Source: Quercus robur
Lineage: Eukaryota > Streptophyta > Magnoliopsida > Fagales > Fagaceae
Reading direction: 5' to 3'
Assembly: GCF_932294415.1 (NCBI RefSeq)
Contig: NC_065538.1
Span: 76,707,834-76,771,833, forward strand
DNA: 64,000 nucleotides
The number at the start of each line of letters is the position of its first letter. Position 1 is the first letter of the stretch. The position numbers and the translations under genes are program-made. The notes below the pieces were generated by a model. It did no database searches and was not told the DNA's origin. It saw only the letters and a program-made list of their open reading frames with translations. Below, one piece after another: positions 23,928 to 32,964 of the stretch.

Positions 23928-24064
23928 GGTGAAGTACACTTGAAAAACTGATATATTGGAATTGAAAAGGCGGTGTGAGATTTCAATGGGAAAAAGCATA
24001 AAAGCAAATACAAACTGGGCAATGTAAAATCTTTTTTTGTGGGCGGGGGGGGGGAGTGATCATT
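22346..24064. other. Intergenic with several microsatellites
   Basis: No gene. It includes T-runs near 22518 and 22930 and (TA)n runs at about 23301-23332 and 23895-23924. At 22921-22960 a T-run joined to CCTTGAGAAC lies between imperfect GTGTACT repeats and may be another tail-only insertion. A T-run/G-run junction is at 24031-24055. Confidence 0.4.
23076..23140. repeat. Compound (GTT)n(ATT)n microsatellite
   Basis: About twelve GTT units pass directly into about nine ATT units. Poly-valine/isoleucine and poly-asparagine frames read across it on both strands are artefacts of the repeat. Confidence 0.95.
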
Positions 24065-24323
24065 ATGGTCCGTTTGCTTATTATTGCTGAAACTGAAAAC
24101 TGAAAACACTGTAGCAAAATAATTTTTAAATGTGTGAATAGTATCGTGGGACCCATGAACAGTGCATGAACAGTACATAAACAGTGCATGAACAGTGTTT
24201 TTTGTCCCATGCACAGTAAAATCATGTGATTTTACTGTTCATGTGCAGGGAAAAAAAAAAAAAAAAAAGCTTGAAAATGCAGAACTGAAAACGCCACTTT
24301 CAGCCCAATCCAAACGGATACTA
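24065..24323. mobile_element. hAT-like MITE family, copy 2
   Basis: Left end GGTCCGTTTGCTTATT; right end, read on the minus strand, GTATCCGTTTGGATTGGGCTG. Between them are CTGAAAACACTGTAGC, AAAATAATTTTTAAATGTG and three GAACAGT words. A small hairpin is formed by AAAATCATGTGATTTTACTG. The imperfect terminal inverted repeats share CCGTTTG. Non-coding. Confidence 0.7.
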
Positions 24324-24919
24324 TATGTACAAGGTCCCAACTTATTTCTATATAATATTACAAAGAGATTTAAGAGTATTGTGGGAGCCATGGCTCCCCC
24401 AAGGTTGTACGTGCCTCCGCCCCTGCTTAAGGAATCATCCATGATAGAAGGGATAGTAATATTAGAGTAGTTTGCATTAGCTAACAAATCAACAATAACT
24501 TTTGCATCCAGCTCTACTTCTATAGTTGTAAGATTTATGTTTTTTGGGAGTCCACCACCTCTCTCTTTCTCTTCTCCATAGTGCTCTTTAATTTTTATTT
24601 TGTTAGATTTTTTTAAGAAAATAAATAAATCCTAGGGTGTTTCTAATTTTTAAATAAGAGTAAAGCTAGGAATATTAAATTTTTCATAACATTTTTTAAA
24701 ATTTTAAATGTTTATTATTATTATTATTATTATGAGCAATGTAACCGTGACTCCATGAGGGTGCCTCAACCGACTATGAAGGAAGATTAAATATTAATTA
24801 AGCATTTCTCACTTGGGCAACGAACTTGCACTAACCAAATACAATATGTTGAAAAAAAAAAAACTATAATATTTTTTTTCTTGTTTGTGAGCAGTGTAGG
24901 ACTAAGGTCACCTCTTAAA
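24324..24919. other. Intergenic
   Basis: No gene; AT-rich with an (ATT)n stretch near 24713-24733. A plus-strand frame at 24195-24470 lies mostly in the MITE and is rejected. Confidence 0.4.
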
Positions 24920-26135
24920 AATTGCAAATGCTTGAAGAAGGCTAACTAGTAATACGTTTCAAATCTTGACTAGAAAGGAAGGATCTTTTGCTACAGTTAC
25001 AGTATTGAAAAGTTGTGGTTTCGTCAACAATATTCAGGCTAACGCTGATAATGGTTGAATTCATGCTATCACCTACGATCATCAAGTTCTTTTTTTTTTT
25101 TTTTTTAGACCCCTTAAAACCACAATCAGATTAACCTAGGTAATTAGCCAAGTGATTACTTAGTTAAATCATCAAATCTAAGTTAACAAATATATATCAT
25201 ATTATTGTAAAGTGCGGAAAATAAAGAACACAACAATATGATAATCCAGGAAAATCAAATCGGTAAAAAACCTGGGGGGGATTTAACTTAGCTATTCTTA
25301 AGGTAAAATTGAATCCACTATGAAAGAATTGAAGTTTACACAATAGCGACTTAGATCACTAACATCTTATTGCTACCTCGAGTAGGAAATTTACTACCAC
25401 GACCACGTGACAGCTCCGAGTCCACGGACTACTTCTTTCTTGGATTCCCAGCAAATACAAGCACTCCTGCTTGTGTATCCTTAAGCTCTTGAAATAGCAA
25501 CTGAATCGATCACCAAGTTCTTGACATAATCTTGAATCTTGAAAATCCTAAGTATGTGTGAAGGCAACCACCTTTTGATCTCACAAAAGATTTACACACA
25601 CAGCATAAGAAGCAACCTAAAACATGGCTAGGGTTTTCCCTTTTATACCTAGGGCAAAACATAAAACCCTACACGTTAAACGGACTTGGGCTGAGTTGGA
25701 AATTCTGCAGAAAAAACAATTTGCACGACTTTTGATTGATCGAGTCTAATTCTCGATCGATCGAGCCAGGTAGATTTACACAGTAAATCCTGCAGCAACT
25801 CGATTCCAAATTTACATAAAAAGCATATACTTTGAGCAAGTCTAAACAAGACTAAAACGTTTTGATCATGGTTTGCCAACATTATAAAATAGAGTTCTAA
25901 TACATTAGTTCCTAATTCCTTAGAACCTTACAGTTCTCAAAAAAAAAAAAAAAAGTTTTTTTTTTTTTTTACACTTCCCCAACTCATCAATATTCTCTTT
26001 ATCAAGTTCTGGCTCATGATATTAAGTCCTTGAACTCTAGCTCCATTGAGGTCCGAGCTGAGCCATCTAGTTCAATGGAACGTGTGGTCTTATATATTTT
26101 GAAGAGCCACATTTGAGAGAAAAATGCGTTTTTGT
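24920..26135 (-). pseudogene. Decayed pectin methylesterase fragment
   Basis: The sequence matches the exon 1/intron 1 boundary of the pectin methylesterase at 15.7-18.9 kb. 24930-25090 matches about 17890-18060, including the end of exon 1 and the start of the intron, with the donor region changed from TTACCT to TTTGCT. 25967-26010 matches about 18063-18100, 26003-26075 matches about 18340-18413, and 26070-26125 matches about 18470-18520. The pieces are in order and orientation but most of exon 1 between them is deleted. An 841-base insertion with its flanks splits the copy at 25091-25931. No open frame remains. It is a duplicate that lost function, not an assembly copy, because substitutions are scattered throughout. 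Confidence 0.85.
25091..25931 (-). mobile_element. Insertion of unknown class in PME fragment
   Basis: About 840 bases interrupt the pectin methylesterase fragment. The left end is a poly(T) run. The short repeat AGTTCT lies on both sides (25085-25090 and 25932-25937). On the minus strand it begins TGTAAGGTTCTAAGG, similar to the start of the copia LTR at 59983 (TGTAAGGTTG), and it has a GATCGAT-rich patch near 25740-25770. A poly(A)-type left end argues for retroposition, while the LTR-like right end argues for an LTR relic. No coding frame was recognised; class undecided. A further A-run/T-run block (25939-25970) follows. Confidence 0.5.
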
Positions 26136-26584
26136 GTGAGATCTTCATACCGGTTCGGTATTTGTCCCGGTATGCTCGAAACAAATTTGGTATAATTAGT
26201 ATTTAAACCGGTAAGAAATATCAATGTTTCTATACTAGTTTGAGTTCTGAACGAAAAATTCTAACAGTACTGGTCGGTATGGTACAATATTAACTCACTT
26301 TTAGTAAATAGTAATTTTTACCTTTTATATACTTAGTTTATCAAATATATTTTCTAGTAGACTTTCTACCCTTCCCATTTAAAATAATCATTTTTATTTT
26401 TTATGTATTTCTTTTGCTAATGAATAGTAACATTCTAGACCACGAGAGTTATTGTTCACTAGCAAAAGTGCAAAATACTTTTTGAACTTTAATTTAGAGA
26501 GATTGTTGGAGCCAGATTTACAAGATTTACTATCTAAAATGGAGAAGATTTTTGTTTTAGTTCATCTATTGGAGATGTTCTAAT
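26136..26584. other. Intergenic
   Basis: No gene. AT-rich; 26150-26290 contains CCGGT/ACCGG words (ACCGGTTCGG, CCCGGTATGC, ACCGGTAAG). Confidence 0.4.
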
Positions 26585-27690
26585 CAGAGTAACAACTAAC
26601 AACACTTTTAAATAGGCTTACCCTTAACATCACTTTTACAATGCACCATTTGTACCAAGTCAAATCAACAATTATTCAAAAATTATGAAATATTTTGTAT
26701 TGAAATAAACACATGAGAGATTGCCGATTGCGGATCAATATTGAAGAATGTGAATTAATATTATAATATCATCACGTCAATAAAATTATGAATATAAAGT
26801 CAAAACCATTCAACATCCCTCCCCCTCCGCCTCCCCCCTCCTCTCCTACCCAAAGGAGGAGAACAAAGTCCTAACTTTAACTTTCTTTTTGATTAGGTTC
26901 TTTTAATGTTGGTTTTTATGTTTTTGTTTTTCAGTTCAATCTTTTAATTGTAATAATTTTTTTTTTTCAATTCAGTCCTATTATCTAGTTTCGTCAAATG
27001 TCTCTGTTATTTACAATATTTTTCACTTTCAAAGAAAACATTATTTTGGGTAGACTTAATCAGTGCAAATTGGATGGAGGTGGATAGAAGAATTACATTG
27101 AAAACGAAAATAAGTGAAACGACAAAAAAAAAAATAAAAAAAAATAAAAAAAAAATAAAATGAAATGAATATGATTGAATTACAAACATGATAAAGTTAG
27201 TGGGTGTAATTTATAATTTACTCAAAAAAAAAAAAAAAAAAACCCTTTGATTATTACACAGAGGACCTATTTTCTTTGGAGCCATATTAATTTTTGTTGG
27301 TTTTCCATAATATATGAAATCAAGATTTGATAAGAAATTATTTGGAGTATGGTTTTTTATTTTTTATTTTTCCAACTACAAGAAATTAAACTTACCCCAT
27401 AAGAGGGAGTTGATATTATCAGTAATGGCTCCAGGAATATTTTTAGGGTGGTCATTATGGAGAATTCATGACCACAATATTTTTCGTGGTACTGTGTTTT
27501 AAGGAAAAATGAAATTATAGATTATTTTTATGTAACGGGCTGAATGACTTACAAATTTGAATGATTAAGGATTTTAATTTTTTTGTTTTCGAGTAGGTTT
27601 TTGGTGAATAATTTGTTCACTTGTTGTTTGGTGTAGTCTTGTTTTTATTTGGGTTTTTATTTGGGCTAATTTTTATTGTGGATATTAATC

Positions 27691-27719
27691 TTTTTTTTGG
27701 GGGGGGGGGGGGGGAAGGG
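27691..27719. repeat. T-run joined to G-run (T8 G16)
   Basis: Eight T pass directly into about sixteen G, then AAGGG. It lies in the extra block of segmental copy A. Confidence 0.88.
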
Positions 27720-27970
27720 AGTTTAAGGGGTTAAGGATTATGTTTAGGGCCAAAATTATTTTTGGAATAATGCTACATCCACAATATTTTTACAACAAAT
27801 CTTATACGATAAGCTATTATTGATTCAAATTAGAATCAGTAACTGCTTATTACATAAATTTTTTTGTGAAATTGTTGTATATGTAGAATTACTCTTATTT
27901 TTATTGAACCTAAATTATTGTGATTTTCAAGTTAGGGTGTTTAAAATTTTTATTAGAGTGGTCACAATAG

Positions 27971-27973
<3 letters not shown>

Positions 27974-28012
<39 letters not shown>
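27974..28012. repeat. (GT)n microsatellite
   Basis: About 19 GT units, uninterrupted, inside the extra block of segmental copy A. Confidence 0.95.
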
Positions 28013-28190
28013 CAAATATATATATATTTGTTTTGCAAGTTAGGGTGGTCATATGACCATCATGGCTTAGAGATGAAACTGGCATTGGATATAATGTGAA
28101 ACAATTATATGCAACATCCCTCTCACATGGAGTGGTTACACACTTGTGGGATTTTCACCTTTATATAAGTAAAACTCACCCCATATCCCA

Positions 28191-29370
28191 TATAAGATGA
28201 ATGTTGTATGTAATGGTTACATAAAGTAACATATTCATAGTAGGAGTTGAAGAGTGGGACCTAATTAATGCACTCCTCCTCAAAAGAGGAGCAAAAAGGA
28301 CTACTAAGCCAATATGTATTTGGCTTATTAGGGGTCGAATTGAACTTGTAACTAATGGCTACAATGACAAAGAAGCAACACCACCACTAATCATGGACAA
28401 AGAAACATGCATTCTACTTGGCATCACTCTGATTCTCAAAAAAAAAAAAAAAATGATTATGTTTGGGTGCTGAGAAATCATGTTATTTATGACTATTGCA
28501 AGGACTATGAAAAGTACCCCACATTGCCAGTGGAGTGTTTATTGAGTCCACGGGATTGATGAGGAAGTGATAACTGGCATGTACTCATTCCGCCATTTTT
28601 TTTTTGGTTTAACCGTGTCCTTTGGCATTTGTTTGGATTCAATAACCAAAAATATTAGAAAAGAGTACAACAATTGCCAAAGGATGCTGTGTAAGTAGAC
28701 TTATAACTAAAAGCCTCTTTATCAAAAATAAATAAATAAATAAATAACTAAAAGCCTAGACGATTGGCAACACGAAGCTTATAATTATCAAAGAAAGTGA
28801 TTAAATTGATTGTGTTGATGAAACAAAACTCAACCACAAGTGAATCGCACTGAGTAAGCAATTGACTTCTCTAATAAGGCACGTTAGTAATGTAATTAAG
28901 GAAAAACAAATTTGTAATCATTAATAATATTGAAATGTATAATTTTTTTCCATGTATATCTGTGCATTATAAAAATTCTTGTAATAAATGACTATTTCTT
29001 GTAATAAAAATACGACTAAACTAAAGAATAACCAAACCATAGGAATAACTATTACATTACAACACCTATAACAGTTTACCAAACATACCATGAAGTCACA
29101 AGTGTAATTCCCAATAGTATCGTGAAGTAATCCGATAATTTAGGAGTCACATATGACATGAGCTTGTAGCCCACAAGATTTTGACTAATTTGGCCAATGG
29201 TTACCACTAGAAGCTCATTTCTTTAAGTTGAATTCTTTAGAAGATTACAAAAATTTCTTCTTCTTCTTTTTCTCATTCAAAAGCATCCTACATCTTAGAA
29301 TAAAAAATTATAAAAAAAAAAATATAGACATCTAATATAAAAAAAAATAAGGCCAAATTATCTTTAGATA
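28191..29370. other. Intergenic
   Basis: No gene recognised. It contains a CTC plus A-run at about 28437-28453 flanked by TGATT, possibly another tail insertion, and the clearer tail insertion at 28717-28743. The rest is AT-rich. Confidence 0.4.
28717..28743 (+). mobile_element. Tail-only insertion with (ATAA)n tail
   Basis: A 27-base insert, CTTTATCAAA followed by repeated ATAA units, is flanked by a perfect 14-base repeat ATAACTAAAAGCCT at 28703-28716 and 28744-28757. There is no body sequence, only what looks like the last few bases and tail of a retroposon. Confidence 0.75.
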
Positions 29371-29640
29371 CTAAGGGTTCACTTGGATACAACTTATTTT
29401 GCTGAAAACTAAAAACTGAAAACACTGTAGCAAAATAATTTTTAAATGTGTGAATAGTACCATAAGACCAATTTTTAATATATATATTTTTTCTGAATAA
29501 AGTGGTTGTGGATCTCGTGAACAGTGCTCAACAGTGTACTTTGTTGGGTAAAAGCTGAAATGCCTGCCAAAAAAAAAAAAAAAAAAAAGGCAAAACGCTA
29601 GATTTTGAAACGCAAAATGTTGGATCCAAACACATACTAA
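29371..29640. mobile_element. hAT-like MITE family, copy 3
   Basis: Left end GGGTTCACTTGGATACAAC; right end on the minus strand GTATGTGTTTGGATCCAAC, giving imperfect inverted termini of about 18 bases. The core shares CTGAAAACACTGTAGC, AATAATTTTTAAATGTG and GAACAGTGC with the copies at 22.1 and 24.1 kb. Non-coding. Confidence 0.72.
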
Positions 29641-29707
29641 AACTTGTTTTGAGCTTAGAAACTTTGAAAATTAATCTTCAATCGCATAAATAGTAACAAA
29701 ATTATTT

Positions 29708-29927
29708 ATTTATTTTTTTTTTTGGTTTCCCACAGTGTTTCCTCAAAACTTTCAACCAGAAACTAACCACTGTTCGCGACAAGTGGGCCCATAGTGGGGT
29801 AAATCGCTGGCCTAGAAAGCTTTTTTCAAAGTGTTAATGCCCGGACTTGAACTAGGGAGCTCCTAGTCAAACCCAAGACAGCCACTTTGAGACTAAGTGC
29901 CCAACCACTTGGCCAATCCTATTAGGT
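29708..29927 (-). mobile_element. tRNA-derived SINE, second copy, 17-bp target duplication
   Basis: Same family and orientation as 14836-15071: poly(T) at the plus-strand start, shared body (GGTTTCCCACAGTGTTTCC, CTTTCAACCAGA, GTGGGCCCA) and a tRNA-like head. On the minus strand the A box is TGGCCAAGTGG, a very good match to the Pol III consensus, and the B box is AGTTCAAGTCC. Target duplication TAGTAACAAAATTATTT lies at 29691-29707 and 29928-29944. Confidence 0.9.
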
Positions 29928-29974
29928 TAGTAACAAAATTATTTGTATCTTAAAAACGAAGGGGAAAGGGGTAT

Positions 29975-30705
29975 TGTAAGGACTCAATTTGTAGCGACCC
30001 CAAATTGGAGTATTGGGTTCGAACGTTAAAGGCCCAAACAATAAAATTTGTAGAGAGTGGGCTTAAAGGCTAGGCCTTGGTTATCGGACAATAGTTAGTC
30101 ATGGTGTTTATGATGATTGCACAGAGATGAACTGAGCTTGTCCAAGAAGACTTTTTCTCAGGCACGGCCTGGGTGGCTCCGGTTCTTGGACCTTGTTCGA
30201 GGAGCTTCGTGTTCTTATAATCCCTTTTATGCTAGGTTTCAACGGTCTTAGAGACGATACATCACGCTGTCCCCCTTTTTCTGGCTGTTTCCTCCTCCTT
30301 TTATATTAGATTTTCCCCTCTCTCAAATGTCCACGTGTAGGTTCAGTTTTTTAGGGCTAATACTTGTCTTGTCAGCCCATACCCAAAGTGGTTGGGGGTG
30401 ATTGTAAAAGCTGAAGAGCATGACCCTGTCAGGCGTAAAGTACTTAATTGTAATAATGACAGCCTTTCCCTTGAACCGCTCCTACACTATACTTGTCCTT
30501 TCTTCTGGGAGCGCTCTAGGATCTGCCCTTTATGGCGTGCCATTCTTTCCTTCTAAATTTTGGGATGCCAAGGATAGGATCGTCCTCGGCTACACCTTTA
30601 GGCCATTTGGACTTTTATTGCGCGTCCTCGGCAACGTCTCTCCTCGGCTCGGGCCTTGGGCCCTAATGTAAAGTGGGCTGGGATCACAAATTCTCTAGCC
30701 CCACA
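29975..30705 (+). mobile_element. Solo LTR, 731 bp, target duplication GGTAT
   Basis: It begins TGTAAGGACTCAA and ends CTCTAGCCCCACA (TG...CA), with the 5-base repeat GGTAT immediately outside at 29970-29974 and 30706-30710. No primer binding site follows and no internal coding sequence is nearby, so this is a solo LTR left by recombination between two LTRs. It contains CCTCGG and CGTCCTCGGC words shared with the LTR at 41209-42028. Strand assumed from TG...CA, which does not truly distinguish orientation. An 83-codon frame inside (30420-30671) is not a gene. Confidence 0.85.
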
Positions 30706-30710
30706 GGTAT

Positions 30711-31408
30711 GAATAGCTTTAAAAATTCAAATGTTGAAATTAAAAATTCTATATTTTCCTATACTTCTTTTTGAATAAAGAATAACATATGTTTGTGGGA
30801 TCAAATATTGTTAGATTGTTATTTATTTTTTTTATAAAAATGAAATTATCATCTTAAAAGTGTTGAAATCATAATCATTACTAGATATGTATTAACAAAA
30901 ATGGATTGTAGAATTATATACTATCTTAAACTCATAATGTTAACGTGGTCCTCTCACATTTTTAAAGTTCGTAATGCAAACAAGATTGGGTCTTAAACCT
31001 CTTGTATAATGAAAAATGATTAAAATTTTTCTTATGCCAATATTCTAATTAAGACAAGATGAATATCTAATTCTTTGCACCTTTCAAAAAATAGAAACTA
31101 AGTTGCAAAAAAAAAAAAAAAAAAACTAATTTCTTTGTAGTAAATCTACAAAAAAGTTATGATTCAAAATTTTGAGACTTCATTTTATCATGTGCCTTGA
31201 TTTATAAGTAAAGTGTAGTGACATCATGAGTTTTAAAGTTGTTGTGTGATTGAGTAATAAGCAGACGCATAAATGATAGAGTAAACATGAAGGTGACCTA
31301 ATAGCCTACATTCACGGTAAAACTCTTTACGGCTACATATTCTCTATTAAGTAGTAGGTCATGAATACTTTTGGAGTCACTTTTGTCTGATAAATATGCA
31401 TGGTGATC

Positions 31409-31439
<31 letters not shown>

Positions 31440-31581
31440 TATTTTTTTCCTTTGTTTGTTTTGTCGCATTTTTATAGAGAACAAATATATGGTAGACTAA
31501 TTATGAATAAGAGTAATGTTAGAGACACAAATACTTTATAACCTTCTTTTTATGGTTAGTTAAGGTGATAAATTATATAAT
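30711..31581. other. Intergenic
   Basis: No gene. AT-rich with an A-run near 31108-31125 and a long T-run at about 31410-31433. Confidence 0.4.
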
Positions 31582-31620
31582 TAGAGTAACAACTAACAAC
31601 ACTTTCAAATAGGCTCATTG

Positions 31621-31653
<33 letters not shown>

Positions 31654-32075
31654 GATAGAATTCTACTCTAGCCTAATCTAAGTGAATATGTGTGTAAAGC
31701 TCCCTCTTGGAGACTTGAACCCCGGCCCTTGCCTCCCACACCCCACAAACACTTTCAAATAGGCTCATTGTTAACATAACATCACTTTTGCAATGCACCA
31801 TACATAACAAGTCGTATCAAAATTTATGAAAAATATTGTGAAATATCTTGTATCACGAAATTTATTATTAAAATATACACAACAGAGATTGCGGATTGCG
31901 GATCAATGATGAACAATGTGAATTAATTTTATAACATCATCACGCCAATAAACTTATGAGTAAAAGGCAAAAACCATTCAACATCTCTCCCCTTCTCCCA
32001 CCCCAAGGAGAAGCAAAAAGTCCTTTTAACTTTGAATTTCTTTTTTTAATTAAGTCCTTTTAAGTGTGTGTGTGT

Positions 32076-32117
<42 letters not shown>

Positions 32118-32745
32118 CAATACTTTAATTGTAATACGTTAATTTTCAATTTAGTCCAATTATCTAGTTTCGTCCAATCTCTGTTATTTATAATATTTTT
32201 TACTTAAAAAGACAGCATTATTTTGGTTAGACTTAAACTGTTCGAATTGGATGGAGGTGGTAAAGAATTACATTGAAAACGAATGAGAGTAAAAGGAGAA
32301 AAAAAAAAAATGAAATGAATAGGATTGGATTACAAATATGTTAAAATTAGTGGGTACAATTTATAATTTAATTAATCCAAAAAAATTATTATTATTATAT
32401 AAAGGGCCTATTCTCTTTGGAGCCAAAGTATTTTTGTTTGTTGTCCATAATAAATGGAATCAATATTTGAACTTCTTAACTTCTCCACCAAAAAGAAAAA
32501 AAAAAAAAAAAATCAATTAAGAACTTACTTGGAGCAGGTTTTGTTTTGTTTTTTGTTTTTGTTTTTGTTTTTGTTTTTTTTTGTTTTTTTGTTTTTGTGG
32601 GTTACAAGAAATTAAGCTTACTCCATAAGAAAGCGATGACATTATGTGAAATAGATGCATACAACATCCCTTTTATATGGGATTGGCCATACACTTGTGA
32701 AATTTTTACCTTCATAGTAGAACTCACCCCATATAAAGTTGGACT
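31582..32745. repeat. Segmental duplicate B (SINE-bearing copy)
   Basis: Diverged copy of 26585-28190. It lacks the 27425-28080 block of copy A but contains an extra SINE at 31621-31747 and a long T-run (about 32078-32113) next to a short (GT)n. Short plus-strand frames at 32338-32758 read through poly(T)-rich DNA and are not genes. Confidence 0.85.
31621..31747 (-). mobile_element. Short SINE-like retroposon, 23-bp target duplication
   Basis: A 29-base T-run followed by about 98 bases, read on the minus strand as a head with a B-box-like GGTTCAAGTCTCC and a poly(A) tail. A perfect 23-base direct repeat flanks it at 31598-31620 and 31748-31770. The duplicated segment at 26.6 kb has this target sequence once (about 26594-26618), which is an empty-site control. 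The body differs from the SINE at 14.8 and 29.7 kb, so it is a second family, probably 5'-truncated since no A box is obvious. Confidence 0.85.
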
Positions 32746-32964
32746 AGCCAAGAATTAAAATGACATAGAAAAGTTTATAAAAATTAACAATTGGGATCGT
32801 AAATCACAATTATCCTTCAAGACTAACAATATTGATCAAACAATTATCCATATCTTTCACCCTCTGTGTTTGGAGGCTGTGGATGGAGATAGGGCTGTCC
32901 CTTCTCCTTTGTTTCAATAAAATCATAATTATTCAGTGAGAAAAAAGAAAAAAAGAAAAACTAA

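Larger units (their letters stand above)
26585..28190. repeat. Segmental duplicate A (SINE-free copy)
   Basis: It matches 31582-32745 in the same order: GAGTAACAACTAACAACACT, GATTGCNGATTGCGGATCAA, CATCATCACG, CCATTCAACATC, ATTGGATGGAGGTGG, TTTGGAGCCA, CAAGAAATTAA, CAACATCCC and CACTTGTG. Copy A has an extra block at about 27425-28080 that copy B lacks; the block holds a T-run/G-run junction and a (GT)n microsatellite. Copy B has a SINE at a site that is empty here (about 26594-26618). Short frames in it are not gene-like. Confidence 0.85.

Noticed and set aside
25091-25931. Calling this insertion a solo LTR
   Set aside because: The left end is a poly(T) run rather than TG, so the LTR definition is not met.
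29877-29927. A possible tRNA gene (A and B boxes present on the minus strand)
   Set aside because: It is the head of a SINE with a poly(A) tail and target duplication; no complete cloverleaf was seen.
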